The notes: a model not told the origin generated them from the letters alone. 64,000 bases of DNA from Dyella_B humi (GCF_044904605.1 NZ_JADIKI010000022.1:1240001-1304000), one strand, 5' to 3'. Shown: positions 25,456 to 34,585, counted from the first letter of the stretch. Numbers and translations are program-made.

Positions 25456-26265
25456 ATGTCGAATGAGCGACAAACGGTGATTGTCGATCGCGTGGAGAAT
25501 AGTGCCGACGCGATAGTTACGCTTACGCGTGATTACCCTGCCGGGCATACCATTCCGCTGCATCTTCATGATCGCGACCAGTTGGTTTACGCATCACGCG
25601 GTGTGATGACTGTTCGCACCACTAGCGGCACGTGGGTGGTACCGACTCATCGAGGCGTCTGGATACCGAAGGGCATTCCGCACACGATAACCATGTCAGG
25701 CATCGTGGCCATGCGGACGCTTTATCTAAAACCCAGGCTTGCGAAAACCTTGCCACGTGAGTGCTGCGTCATAAACGTGTCGCCGCTGCTGCAAGAGCTC
25801 ATTTTTTACGCGTGCACGTTCAGCTCACTGCAGACGAAGGTCCGCGCACAGCGTCATGTGATCGACATCATCATTGATCAGCTGCAAATCATTCAGATGG
25901 TGCCCCTGCAACTTCCTCATTTGACCGACCCACGAGCACTCCGCGTTACCGAAACGCTGCTGGCAGAACCCGGTTACCACCAGTCGCTCGATCAAGTCTG
26001 TAGAGCAAGCGGCGCCAGTCGAAGAACGATAGAGCGACTTTTTCTGGACGAAACGGGGATGACCTTCGGCAAATGGAGGCAACAGCTTCGATTGATGCAC
26101 GCCTTGCGCCTTCTCGGCGAAGGATCGAAGGTGACTCATGTTGCCCTGGAAGCAGGTTACAGCACCCCTAGCGCATTTATTGCAGCCTTCCGCTCTGCAC
26201 TGGGAACCACACCTACGCTGTATTTTGGAAAGCCGGCGATGAGTGCCACTTTACGAGGGTGTTAG
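25456..26265 (+). CDS. AraC family regulator with N-terminal cupin domain
   Basis: This 269-residue protein has a cupin domain with HLHDRDQLVYASRG (residues 36-50) and a PHT metal-like motif. The C-terminal double helix-turn-helix covers about 160-262 (SLDQVCRASGASRRTIERLF and VTHVALEAGYSTPSAFIAAF). It is divergent from the DUF1579-like gene and upstream of the SMP-30 gene, either of which it may control. The ATG is separated from the divergent gene by about 80 bp. Confidence 0.9.
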   Translation: MSNERQTVIVDRVENSADAIVTLTRDYPAGHTIPLHLHDRDQLVYASRGVMTVRTTSGTWVVPTHRGVWIPKGIPHTITMSGIVAMRTLYLKPRLAKTLPRECCVINVSPLLQELIFYACTFSSLQTKVRAQRHVIDIIIDQLQIIQMVPLQLPHLTDPRALRVTETLLAEPGYHQSLDQVCRASGASRRTIERLFLDETGMTFGKWRQQLRLMHALRLLGEGSKVTHVALEAGYSTPSAFIAAFRSALGTTPTLYFGKPAMSATLRGC

Positions 26266-26400
26266 GCCCTTATGAGGCATATCGAATCATGTGGCGATGG
26301 CTTCATTGTCAGATGATGAAGCATGTCTATTTCTGAAGGTTCCGATCGTCTAAAGGATAAGCTCACTTTGAGCCTTAATCCTGAAATGGAGATTGGCCTT

Positions 26401-27246
26401 ATGTCTTCGAAACAGCCTCTTGAGCCTGAAGTTCAAACACTTATGAGCGGTATCGCCATGGGTGAGTCACCGCGTTGGCATCAGGGTCGCCTATGGTTTG
26501 CCGACTGGGGAACCCAGCAAGTCGTCGCCGTCGATGCGTTGGGGAACAGCGAAGTGATGGTCGAAACCCATCTTGATCTTCCTTTTTCCATCGACTGGCT
26601 ACCTGACGGGCGCCTTCTTATCGTGGCAGGGCGGGCCAGTCTGATATTGCGCAAAGAGGTAGACGGTATGGTAGTGACTCATGCCGATTTACGCAGTATC
26701 TCTGATATGGGCTGGAACGAAATCGTCGTAGACAGGAATGGACGCGCTTACGTCAACGGAGGGCCTGGTGTCATCGCTGTCGTGAATCCGGATGGATCCG
26801 TGCGACAAGTGGCCGACAACATCGCTTTCCCTAACGGAATGGCCATTACCCAGGATGGCAAGACGTTGATCATCGCCGAGTCTCATGGGAGACGGCTCAC
26901 CGCTTTCAACATCGAAGGTGATGGAAGCCTATCCCATCGACGTGTGTGGGCCGATTTGGGAGAGGGATGTCCCGACGGCATCTGCGTCGACGCTGACGAC
27001 GCTGTCTGGTATGGGGATGTGCCTAATAAGCGCTGCGTGCGCGTGCTCGAAGGTGGAGAAGTGGTCCAAACCATTGCGCTTGACCGTGGCTGCTTTGCTT
27101 GCATGCTGGGAGGAGCAGAAGGTAAGACCCTATTCCTGGTAGCAACCGAGTGGCGCGGCATGGAAAACGCTTCCGCAGTCGCGTCCGCACGAACCGGGAA
27201 GATATTGACCGCCGAAGCACCCGCTGCGGCTGCGGGACGGCCCTGA
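26401..27246 (+). CDS. SMP-30/gluconolactonase family protein
   Basis: The protein is a beta-propeller of about 281 residues. ATG at 26401 is preferred because GGAG lies eight bases upstream; an in-frame ATG at 26323 would add 26 polar residues. Motifs include ESPRWHQGRLWFADW (metal Glu), NEIVVDRNGRAYVN, FPNGMAITQDGKTLII and DGICVDADDAVWYGD (metal Asp). Family members hydrolyse sugar lactones or organophosphates with a divalent metal. The pathway is unclear from context. Confidence 0.9.
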   Translation: MSSKQPLEPEVQTLMSGIAMGESPRWHQGRLWFADWGTQQVVAVDALGNSEVMVETHLDLPFSIDWLPDGRLLIVAGRASLILRKEVDGMVVTHADLRSISDMGWNEIVVDRNGRAYVNGGPGVIAVVNPDGSVRQVADNIAFPNGMAITQDGKTLIIAESHGRRLTAFNIEGDGSLSHRRVWADLGEGCPDGICVDADDAVWYGDVPNKRCVRVLEGGEVVQTIALDRGCFACMLGGAEGKTLFLVATEWRGMENASAVASARTGKILTAEAPAAAAGRP

Positions 27247-27402
27247 GTACAGGCCACTCGTCAACGCATGTATCAAGCACAGCCATTTACGTATCGCGCC
27301 CCTGTCTTTCTCAAAAAAGGCGCCACCACTTGGATATCGACAATTCGCCCACATCGCTCTTCTGAACATCCTGAAATGAACATCCTTAAAGGAGACGCGA
27401 TC

Positions 27403-27798
27403 ATGACCCAGTCCGATACCCTCTCTTCCCGCCCCGTCAAACAGCCTGGTCCGGACCATCCCATCACCATCGCGCGCAATCCGCAGCGTGTCGTGGTGAA
27501 GGCAGGTGGCCGTACCGTGGTTGACACTCGCCACGCGCTTACGTTGCAGGAGGCGAACTATCCAGCCGTGCACTATATTCCACGCGCCGACGTTGACATG
27601 ACGTTGCTGGAACGCACCGATCACGCCACCTACTGCCCATACAAAGGTGACTGTTCGTATTACAGCATTCCTGCCGGTGGCGACCGCGCGACGAACGCCG
27701 TGTGGTCGTACGAAAACCCATATGACGCCGTTGCTGCGATCAAGGACTACGTGGCTTTTTATCCGGATCGAGTCGACGCGATCGAGCTGACCGATTGA
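27403..27798 (+). CDS. DUF427 family protein
   Basis: The protein has 131 residues and starts at ATG 27403 after AAAGGAG. The DUF427 core is seen as RVVVKAGGRTVVDTRHAL, YIPRADVDMTLL, TYCPYKGDCSYYSI and AVWSYENPYDAVAAIKDYVAFYPDRVD. The conserved CPYKG motif may bind a ligand or nucleotide. Function is not established. It lies 150 bp downstream of the SMP-30 gene. Confidence 0.9.
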   Translation: MTQSDTLSSRPVKQPGPDHPITIARNPQRVVVKAGGRTVVDTRHALTLQEANYPAVHYIPRADVDMTLLERTDHATYCPYKGDCSYYSIPAGGDRATNAVWSYENPYDAVAAIKDYVAFYPDRVDAIELTD

Positions 27799-27889
27799 CC
27801 GGTATTGTCGATGGCGATGGGCGTCGATTTCTTCCGATATCGTTCGTCATATAGATCAGAGGGCCTTCCTCTGCCACCGAGACCAAGCC

Positions 27890-28333
27890 ATGCCCCATAC
27901 CATTCGTCTTCACCGCATACTCCGTTCTACCCCCGAACGCGTCTACCGCGCCTTTCTAGATGCGGACGCCATGGCCAAGTGGCTACCGCCGAACGGGTTT
28001 ACCGGCAAGGTCCATGAGTTGGACGCCAGGGTAGGTGGACGCTACAAGATGACGTTCACCAACTTCACCACGGGCGAAAACCATGCGTTTGGTGGGGAGT
28101 ACCTGGAGCTGGTGCCGCATGAGCGCATTCGCTACACCGACACGTTCGATGATCCGAACCTGCCCGGGGTGATTCAGACGACAATTTCATTGCGTGCGGT
28201 GGCATGCGGCACGGAATTGAACGTGGAGCAGGCAGGCGTGCCCGAGGCCATTCCGGCCGAAATGTGCTACCTGGGTTGGCAGCAATCCTTGCTGTTGTTG
28301 GCGAATCTGGTCGAGGCCGAAATCCGTCAATAA
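27890..28333 (+). CDS. SRPBCC/AHSA1-type polyketide cyclase-like protein
   Basis: This 147-residue helix-grip protein starts IRLHRILRSTPERVYRAF, with the AHSA1 (Aha1 C-terminal) motif DADAMAKWLPP and GGRYKMTFTNF. Such proteins bind hydrophobic ligands; the role is usually unknown. A strong terminator-type hairpin begins four bases after the stop codon, so the transcript ends here. Confidence 0.88.
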   Translation: MPHTIRLHRILRSTPERVYRAFLDADAMAKWLPPNGFTGKVHELDARVGGRYKMTFTNFTTGENHAFGGEYLELVPHERIRYTDTFDDPNLPGVIQTTISLRAVACGTELNVEQAGVPEAIPAEMCYLGWQQSLLLLANLVEAEIRQ

Positions 28334-28336
28334 GAA

Positions 28337-28370
28337 AAACGCACCGGTCGGCAGGCCGGTGCGTTTCTTT
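28337..28370 (+). terminator. Intrinsic terminator
   Basis: AAACGCACCGG and CCGGTGCGTTT form a perfect 11 bp stem with an eight-base loop, directly after the SRPBCC stop codon and followed by TTTCTTT. The symmetric A and T tracts make it usable from either strand, and it also faces the end of the DUF2501 gene. Confidence 0.85.
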
Positions 28371-28402
28371 GCGGTGCGCGATGAGCGGCTGATGCATGCA
28401 GT

Positions 28403-28849
28403 TCAGTGGCCGAGGAAACTCTTGCCTTGTTTGAGCACGACGTCACAGGCCTTGGTGGTGATCTTCGATTTCAGGTCGCTGTTGCCGCCGCCGACGTCGG
28501 AGAGGTTGGTGGTCTTGCCGTTACTGCCTTTGAGAATGCCGCCCAGGCCGCTTTGGTAGTCGGTGTTGCTGGATCCACCCTGGGTTTTGCCCAGCAGCTT
28601 GCCGGCCAGGCCGGAGGCGCCGGAGTCGCCGCCCAAGTAATTGTTCTTGACGCAGTACTGCAGCAAGCCGGCCACGTTGCCCATGCTGCCGGAGCTCATG
28701 GAACCGCTGCTGCCGCCGAGCACGCCGCCCAGTTTTCCTCCGAGATTGCCGAGATCCTGCGCGGTGGCCGTGCCACAGGCCAGGGCAAGCACCAGGGCTG
28801 TCGCGGCCATGGCCGCGGTTGTTGCCATTGCGTTCTTGTGCGTCTTCAT
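28403..28849 (-). CDS. DUF2501 family exported protein (YjjA-like)
   Basis: This 148-residue protein has a signal peptide (to about residue 31, AQ|DLG), a glycine/serine-rich stretch, then the DUF2501 core LLQYCVKNNYLGG ... LKSKITTKACDVVLKQGKSFLGH with two cysteines. E. coli YjjA has the same layout. Function unknown; periplasmic. AAGGAGGA lies upstream of the ATG. Confidence 0.88.
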   Translation of the reverse strand: MKTHKNAMATTAAMAATALVLALACGTATAQDLGNLGGKLGGVLGGSSGSMSSGSMGNVAGLLQYCVKNNYLGGDSGASGLAGKLLGKTQGGSSNTDYQSGLGGILKGSNGKTTNLSDVGGGNSDLKSKITTKACDVVLKQGKSFLGH

Positions 28850-28946
28850 GATCCTTCCTCCTTTTGGGTGTGCCGATTCAACACGGAAGCTTGTTAGAAG
28901 TATGTCAGCGTGTCGCTCGATAACCCTGCCAATGGAATGAACGGGT

Positions 28947-29072
28947 TCAGTGAATCGATGCCTTGAGCGCCTTGGCGGCTTCGCCGGCGATATCGTCCTG
29001 GATCGTCAGCGTGTCGTCCCGGCGTCGATTATAGGTCTGCAATCGTTCCGTGAACCACAGGGGCGTCCACAT
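28947..29072 (-). pseudogene. Remnant of a TolB-like-domain (CadC/adenylate-cyclase-TPR type) protein
   Basis: A 41-codon stretch encodes ERLQTYNRRRDDTLTIQDDI and then AGEAAKALKASIH. This resembles the LW-ETYDRRLDD-FAIQDEIA--V--AL motif near the end of the TolB-like domain found in many winged-helix or cyclase-TPR regulators. Upstream and downstream parts of such a protein are missing in all frames, so it is a fragment, not an intact gene. The similarity is recognised by eye and needs a profile search. Confidence 0.5.
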
Positions 29073-29124
29073 GATTCGCCGTCGTCAAGCGATTGCAAAT
29101 GCGAGGGCAGCGGTGAAGAAGTAA
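29071..29124 (+). CDS. Possible 17-residue basic peptide ORF before a terminator
   Basis: ATG at 29071 has AGGGG seven bases upstream and opens a 17-codon basic ORF (MIRRRQAIANARAAVKK) that ends eight bases before a good intrinsic terminator. It overlaps the TolB-like remnant on the other strand. It may be a chance ORF or the tail of a decayed gene; coding status is unproven. Confidence 0.22.
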   Translation: MIRRRQAIANARAAVKK

Positions 29125-29131
29125 GGCAACG

Positions 29132-29155
29132 GGCACATGTATGTGCCGGTTTTTT
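29132..29155 (+). terminator. Orphan intrinsic terminator
   Basis: GGCACAT-GT-ATGTGCC is followed by GGTTTTTT. It points in the plus direction, but no plus-strand gene lies between the terminator at 28370 and this point. It could end a small RNA or the 17-codon ORF, or be left from a deleted gene. Confidence 0.7.
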
Positions 29156-29224
29156 GCAGCCGCCGACACCCCTGTAACGCTATATCGGGTCTAATTCGCG
29201 CAGGTGATAAAAAAGGCATGCGAT

Positions 29225-30922
29225 ATGCAGAAATCCGCCGAGACTGCGCAAACGGTCATCAAAACCCAGCTCACCGGCTACGACCTCGTCAACAAGCCCA
29301 TGTTGAACAAGGGCATGGCCTTTACCGAGCGCGAGCGCAACGTGTTTCGCCTGCATGGCTTGCTGCCGCCGCATGTCGGCACCATCGAGGAGCAGGCCGA
29401 TCGGCGGTTGAAAATTCTGCGCGCCTTCAGCACTGATTTCGAGCGTTATGCGTTTCTGCGCGATCTGCAGGACACCAACGAAACGCTGTTCTACCACGTG
29501 CTGGTGCATCACTTGGAAGAACTGCTGCCGCTGGTCTACACGCCGACGGTGGGGGAGGGCTGTCAGCATTTCAGCGAGATCTGGCGCAAGCCACGCGGAT
29601 TGTTTCTGAGCTATCCCAACAAGCATCGCATGCGCGAGATCCTGGCCGATCCGCGTTTCGACCACGTGCGCGTGATCGTGGTGAGCGACGGTGAGCGCAT
29701 TCTGGGCCTCGGCGACCAGGGCGCGGGCGGCATGGGCATTCCCATCGGCAAGCTCTCGCTGTACACCGGTTGTGCCGGCATCCATCCCGAACTCACGCTG
29801 CCAATTCTGCTGGACGTGGGCACCAATAATCGCGAGCGCCTGACCAATCCGCTTTATATCGGCTGGCGGCACGAGCGCATCGTGGGTACCGAGTACGACG
29901 AGTTCGTGGAGGAATTCGTCAACGCCGTGATCGAGCGTTGGCCGAACGTGTTGCTGCAGTGGGAAGATTTCGCGGGCACGAACGCAGGCCGCCTGCTGCA
30001 GAAATATCGCGATCGCCTGTGCACGTTCAACGACGACATCCAGGGCACCGCGGCCATCGCCGCCGGCACCTTGCTTGCCGCCATCAACGTCACCGGCATC
30101 AGTTTGACGGAGCAGCGCATTGCCGTGCTCGGCGCCGGTTCGGCCGGTTGCGGCATTTCTTCTTTGCTGCTGCGCGCCATGGTGGATGCCGGCTTGAGCG
30201 AAGCGCAGGCACGTAAGGCGTTCTATCTCGTCGACCGTAACGGGTTGCTGGTGGAGGGCATGGAAGGCGTCACGTCGGCGCAGGCGCCGTTCGTGCAATC
30301 GCGCGAAACCGTGGCAGGGTGGGGCGATGCATCGAACCATATCGGGCTGCTCGAAGTGATGCAGCGTGCCAAGCCCACTGTATTGATCGGTGTTTCAGGG
30401 CAGGCCGGTGCGTTTACGGAACCGGTGGTGCGCGCGATGGCGCAGAACGTGGAGCGTCCAGTGATTTTTCCACTTTCCAATCCGACCTCGCGCAGCGAGG
30501 CCACGCCGCAGCAACTGGTTGAGTGGACGGAAGGGCGCGTGCTGATCGGCACCGGAAGCCCATTCGCGTCGGTCCAGTGGAAGGGCAGCGCCATCCATGT
30601 TGATCAGACCAACAACTCCTATGTTTTCCCCGGCGTTGGTTTGGGTGTATTGGCGACCGGTGCGAGGCGCGTGACGGATGCCATGTTCATGGTCGCGGCC
30701 AAGGCAGTGGCGGCCATGTCGCCCACAGTGAAGGACAAAACAGCAACACTGCTACCGCCGGTAGATCAATTGCGCGATGTTTCCATGGCTGTGGCAAAGG
30801 TCGTTGCACGACAGGCGCAGGAGGACGGCGTGGCAGAGCGTTGTGATGACGCGATTATCGACGAGCGTATTCGGGCGATCGTGTGGGAGCCAAAATATTT
30901 GCCTTATGAGCTTGCTGAGTAA
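29225..30922 (+). CDS. maeA: NAD-dependent malic enzyme
   Basis: The protein has about 565 residues; ATG at 29225 with AAGG upstream is chosen over a GTG at 29204. It decarboxylates malate to pyruvate, forming NADH. Motifs are the N-terminal NKGMAFTERERNVFRLHGLLP, YTPTVGEGCQHFSEIW (substrate Tyr), a metal-binding WEDFAGTNAGRLL, and the NAD site VLGAGSAGCGISSLLL near residue 300. The length fits the SfcA/MaeA class, not the 750-residue MaeB fusion. It is a single gene. Confidence 0.94.
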   Translation: MQKSAETAQTVIKTQLTGYDLVNKPMLNKGMAFTERERNVFRLHGLLPPHVGTIEEQADRRLKILRAFSTDFERYAFLRDLQDTNETLFYHVLVHHLEELLPLVYTPTVGEGCQHFSEIWRKPRGLFLSYPNKHRMREILADPRFDHVRVIVVSDGERILGLGDQGAGGMGIPIGKLSLYTGCAGIHPELTLPILLDVGTNNRERLTNPLYIGWRHERIVGTEYDEFVEEFVNAVIERWPNVLLQWEDFAGTNAGRLLQKYRDRLCTFNDDIQGTAAIAAGTLLAAINVTGISLTEQRIAVLGAGSAGCGISSLLLRAMVDAGLSEAQARKAFYLVDRNGLLVEGMEGVTSAQAPFVQSRETVAGWGDASNHIGLLEVMQRAKPTVLIGVSGQAGAFTEPVVRAMAQNVERPVIFPLSNPTSRSEATPQQLVEWTEGRVLIGTGSPFASVQWKGSAIHVDQTNNSYVFPGVGLGVLATGARRVTDAMFMVAAKAVAAMSPTVKDKTATLLPPVDQLRDVSMAVAKVVARQAQEDGVAERCDDAIIDERIRAIVWEPKYLPYELAE

Positions 30923-30970
30923 AGCGCCTCAGCGATGAACCAGCTAATCAGGTAAAAAGTTAATTCTGGA

Positions 30971-31009
30971 AAAGAAAAAGCGCCGGCGATGCCATGGATC
31001 GCCGGCGCC
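30971..31009 (-). terminator. Intrinsic terminator on the minus strand
   Basis: The perfect stem GCGCCGGCGAT-GCCATGG-ATCGCCGGCGC (30981-31009) is followed on the minus strand by TTTTTCTTTT. On the plus strand it lacks a U-run, so its best fit is to end minus-strand transcription coming from the malic enzyme/TonB gap. It may also help stop malic enzyme mRNA. Confidence 0.75.
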
Positions 31010-31037
31010 ATTGGCCGGATTAACGTGCCCGCATGGA

Positions 31038-31061
31038 TTAACCGCGAGAATCGTCGTGCAT
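31038..31061 (-). CDS. Seven-residue ORF (leader-like) before the terminator
   Basis: AGGAG is four bases before ATG, followed by codons for MHDDSRG and a TAA. The AGGAG overlaps the last codons of the preceding 50-codon ORF, as in coupled genes. A terminator follows about 30 bases later. It could be a leader peptide, a minigene or chance. Confidence 0.25.
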   Translation of the reverse strand: MHDDSRG

Positions 31062-31062
31062 A

Positions 31063-31215
31063 TCACTCCTGTGCCCCCACACATTGAAAACGCAGATATG
31101 TGCCATCGCTACGTTTCAACTCGACAAATCGCCGAAGAACTTGGTATGCAGCTTTAATTCTAGGATTTATCGGTAAGCCATCACCATCTCCGGAGAGGAC
31201 AAAGCTCTGGTGCAA
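31063..31215 (-). CDS. Possible 50-residue protein of unknown function
   Basis: From a TTG at 31213-31215 the minus strand is open for 50 codons. The translation looks protein-like (INPRIKAAYQVLRRFVELKR, then SDGTYLRFQCVGAQE) with an amphipathic basic helix and a short beta end. No SD was seen and the start is weak, so it may be the 3' part of a decayed gene. The region is AT-richer than its surroundings. A minus-strand terminator lies just downstream. Confidence 0.35.
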   Translation of the reverse strand: MHQSFVLSGDGDGLPINPRIKAAYQVLRRFVELKRSDGTYLRFQCVGAQE

Positions 31216-31446
31216 TCAGGCCACTGTTTATGGCAGGCATCGCATTAATTTGCGGATATGTTTTTGCTGTTGCATATCGGCCGGCCAAGACATTTCATTG
31301 GCCCAATTTGGACAGTGAGTCACTGGCCATAATCGCTTAACTTATTTCAAACAGCGCGACTTTTTCCCCTTGGCGAGCCCTCAGCAGCCGAGGCGGTTTT
31401 TTGCTGGGAAAAATCAAGTTTTTCGACGTCCTAGGGGATTTGTTTC

Positions 31447-34446
31447 ATGAAAGATCAACAGCGTAAATGGCTGTGCGTGCTTATTTGCAGTTCGTTGGCA
31501 GGCACGCTTGGGCATGCCGATACCGTACTGGCGCAGACGACATCGTCCGATGCAAATCAGGCATCCGCGGCACCGGATGTACAACAGAAACCGCTGCAAG
31601 TGATCAAGGTTACCGGTTCGCTGATTCGCAGTGTGGACATTGAACAGGCGCAGCCCGTCGTAACCATTACCTCTTCGGATATCCAGCGCCAAGGGTTCGC
31701 TACGGTGGGGCAGTTTCTACAGAACCTCACTGCGGCTTCCACACCGGACGTCAGCAAATCCGAACCCTTCGAAGCCGGTCCCGACGTTGGCGGCAGTTCC
31801 ATCGATCTGCGCGGACTAGGCGCGTCGCGCACACTGGTCCTGATCGACGGTAAGCGCATGGGAACGTCGTACATGGGCATGGCCAACCTCGACACCATTC
31901 CGGTATCGATCATCGACCACATCGACGTATTGGCCGACGGCGCGTCGGCGGTGTATGGCTCGGACGCGATCGGCGGCGTGGTCAACATCATTACCAAGAA
32001 GGATTTCAACGGCGCCCAGATCGACACGTATGAAGGCAAATTCATGCCGCACGGCGATGGTTCGCAGGGCCAGTACGGTGTGACGTTCGGCAAAAGCAGT
32101 TCGCGTGGTTCGATCCTGTTCTCGGCGCAGTATCAGAACCAGGATGCGATCGACGCCAACCGTCGTCCTTACAGCGCCTATCCGCTGACCGACAAGTTTC
32201 CGTTGAACGGCCTGTCTACCATGGGCGCCAGCGGTGAGTACTACAACCCGGACGGTACTGTTTCCGTGCTCAATGCGGGCGGCGATCCGCGCAACATCAA
32301 CGACTATCACTTGCAGGTGCAGCCCACCTATGCGTCCAACGGAAGAGTGACCAACGCAGGCGATACCTACAACTATAGCAATCAGATGTCGTTGCAGAGC
32401 GCAACGAACATGAAGAACCTGTTCCTGCAGGGACAGTACAACCTCTCCGACAACCTCTCCGCCAATTTCAGCGCGGCCTTCAACCAGGACCGCAATACCA
32501 GCGAACTCGGCGGTTTTCCGCTCTCTACCTCCAGTCTCGTTTCTCTGGCGCAGCCGCAGTACAACAACTTGATGCTGTCGGCGCAGAGTTACTACAACCC
32601 GACCAACGCGGACGGGCAGACGCCGACTGACCTGGCCTTCCAGCGTTATGTGCAGGAACTGCCGCGCCTGAACATCAACAAATCTGAGAACTTCCGTTTC
32701 AGCGCAGGGTTGGAAGGCTATTTCAACCTGGGCGAGCACCAGTTCAGCTGGGACGCCTACTACTACGACACACGTTACGCCGGCACGATCATGGACACCG
32801 GCAACTTCTACCTGCCGCATCTGGCGAACGCGCTGGGGCCTTCGTTCATGGCTTCCAACGGCACGGTGGAATGCGGTACGCCAGGCAATGTCATTGCCGG
32901 CTGCGTGCCGCTCAACGCGTTGGCCGGTCCCGGCGGTTACACCGCGGACATGCTCAAATACATCGCCGTCGACACGTATGAGCGTTACGGCAGTTCGGAG
33001 AAAGGTCCGCAGGTCGACGTGAGCGGCGAAGTGCTGACGCTGCCGGCAGGCGGCGTGAACGTGGCCTTGGGCGCCTCGCATCGCTCCGTTTCGGGCTACG
33101 ACACACCGGATACGCCTTCGATGCAGGGCCTTACCACCAACCTCGCCGGTCAGCCGACAAGTGGCGGTTATGGTGTGAACGAAGCCTATGCCGAAGTCAA
33201 CGTGCCGCTCTTGAAGGATATGCCGTTTGCGCAGTCGTTGAGCGTGGACGTTGCCAGCCGCTTCTCGCACTACACCAACTTCGGTAACACGCATAACAAC
33301 CAATACAAGATCAGCTGGAAGCCGATCGACGACTTGCTGGTTCGCGCGAGCTACGGTTCCGGTTTCCGTGCGCCGACCGTGGGCGACTTGTATGGCGGTG
33401 TGACGACCACTTATGCCGGTTATGTCGATCCGTGCGACGTTACCTATGGCTTGGCCCGCTACAACGCCAAGGTCGCCAAGAATTGCGCCAACGGCATCGG
33501 CGGACAACCTGCGCTGAGCCAGGACGCCTTGAATGCGGCAGGCCTGGGAAGCCTGTACACGAATGGATTCATGCAGGAGCAGGCACCCAATGCGCTGGTG
33601 ACTTCGCCGGGCGGCTCGCCGGTGTACGCACCGTTCACCCAGGGCGGAAATCCAAGGCTTCGTCCGGAAACGTCCAAGAGCGCGCAGCTCGGACTCGTTT
33701 ACAGCCCAAGCTATTTGCCAGGCTTCAACGCCTCGGTCGACTGGTTCAGCTACAAGGTGCGCAACGTCATTTCGTACATCTCGCCGAACGAGGTGCTGTA
33801 CAACTGCTACGCGCTTGCCATCGCCAAGGATTGCGGCTTGTTCCAGCGCACGGCCGCCGACCAGTATCAGGTGAGCGGGCTGTTCATGGGCGAGGAAAAT
33901 CAGGGCTACATGAGCGCCGCCGGCTACGACGTGAACCTGTCGTACACATTGCCGAAGTTTTCGTTCGGCGAGTTCAAGCTGACCTCCCAGTCCACGTACT
34001 ACACGCGCAACGATTATCAGCAGTATTCCGGCACGCCGGTGACCTCAGTCAACGGCACCGGTTCCTCCTGGCGCCTACGTTCCAACTTCACCATCAACTG
34101 GGATTACCACAATTTCGGCGCGCAGTGGACGCTACGTTATTACTCGCCGCTCAAGGATTCCTGCTACAACCCGCAGTATTCGGCGTTCGCATGCACATTG
34201 CCGAATTACTACCAGCCGGGCGTCGGTGTCTCGCCGATGACGCAGATTCCGTCGGTGACGTTCAACGACGCACAGGTGCACTGGAAGTCACCTTGGGGCG
34301 GCGTCATTGCGCTGGGTGTGAACAACATCTTCAATCGCGTGGGACCGTATTTCTACGGTTCATCGGGTAGCGATAGCGCTTATTCGTACAACGCCTCGTA
34401 CGACTATGGACGGTTCGTGTATCTGCGTTATTCGCAGAAGTTTTGA
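31447..34446 (+). CDS. TonB-dependent outer-membrane receptor
   Basis: The protein has 999 residues with a signal peptide (to about residue 30). The TonB box region is around LQVIKVTGSLI, the plug domain runs from about 55 to 170 (LDTIPVSIIDHIDVLADGAS and AVYGSDAIGGVVNIITK), and the rest is a 22-strand barrel ending in the outer-membrane sorting residue Phe (LRYSQKF). The long extracellular loops and the absence of siderophore genes fit the large Xanthomonadales class of receptors for carbohydrates or peptides. The substrate is unknown. A 500 bp upstream gap holds the minus-strand mini-operon and the promoter. Confidence 0.93.
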   Translation: MKDQQRKWLCVLICSSLAGTLGHADTVLAQTTSSDANQASAAPDVQQKPLQVIKVTGSLIRSVDIEQAQPVVTITSSDIQRQGFATVGQFLQNLTAASTPDVSKSEPFEAGPDVGGSSIDLRGLGASRTLVLIDGKRMGTSYMGMANLDTIPVSIIDHIDVLADGASAVYGSDAIGGVVNIITKKDFNGAQIDTYEGKFMPHGDGSQGQYGVTFGKSSSRGSILFSAQYQNQDAIDANRRPYSAYPLTDKFPLNGLSTMGASGEYYNPDGTVSVLNAGGDPRNINDYHLQVQPTYASNGRVTNAGDTYNYSNQMSLQSATNMKNLFLQGQYNLSDNLSANFSAAFNQDRNTSELGGFPLSTSSLVSLAQPQYNNLMLSAQSYYNPTNADGQTPTDLAFQRYVQELPRLNINKSENFRFSAGLEGYFNLGEHQFSWDAYYYDTRYAGTIMDTGNFYLPHLANALGPSFMASNGTVECGTPGNVIAGCVPLNALAGPGGYTADMLKYIAVDTYERYGSSEKGPQVDVSGEVLTLPAGGVNVALGASHRSVSGYDTPDTPSMQGLTTNLAGQPTSGGYGVNEAYAEVNVPLLKDMPFAQSLSVDVASRFSHYTNFGNTHNNQYKISWKPIDDLLVRASYGSGFRAPTVGDLYGGVTTTYAGYVDPCDVTYGLARYNAKVAKNCANGIGGQPALSQDALNAAGLGSLYTNGFMQEQAPNALVTSPGGSPVYAPFTQGGNPRLRPETSKSAQLGLVYSPSYLPGFNASVDWFSYKVRNVISYISPNEVLYNCYALAIAKDCGLFQRTAADQYQVSGLFMGEENQGYMSAAGYDVNLSYTLPKFSFGEFKLTSQSTYYTRNDYQQYSGTPVTSVNGTGSSWRLRSNFTINWDYHNFGAQWTLRYYSPLKDSCYNPQYSAFACTLPNYYQPGVGVSPMTQIPSVTFNDAQVHWKSPWGGVIALGVNNIFNRVGPYFYGSSGSDSAYSYNASYDYGRFVYLRYSQKF

Positions 34447-34508
34447 TGCGCGAACCGCATATCGCCCGATCGCTGAATTTTCTCGTTTAATTTCAACTAC
34501 ACCGATTC

Positions 34509-34585
34509 GTCGCCCCGGCGAAAGCCGGGGTCCAGTGACGTTGACTGACATCCAAGTCGCTGGGTCCCGGCCTCGCCGGGACGAC
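34509..34585. repeat. Paired inverted repeat (family C)
   Basis: Arms GTCGCCCCGGCGAAAGCCGG and CCCGGCCTCGCCGGGACGAC face each other across a 24-base spacer. It is related in design to families A and B but has a different core. It lies between the TonB receptor and the convergent BON gene. Confidence 0.85.

Noticed and set aside
31816..33507. A 563-codon open frame on the minus strand opposite the TonB receptor
   Set aside because: It is the antisense shadow of a clear receptor gene in GC-rich DNA; composition is rich in Arg, His and Val repeats with no domain.
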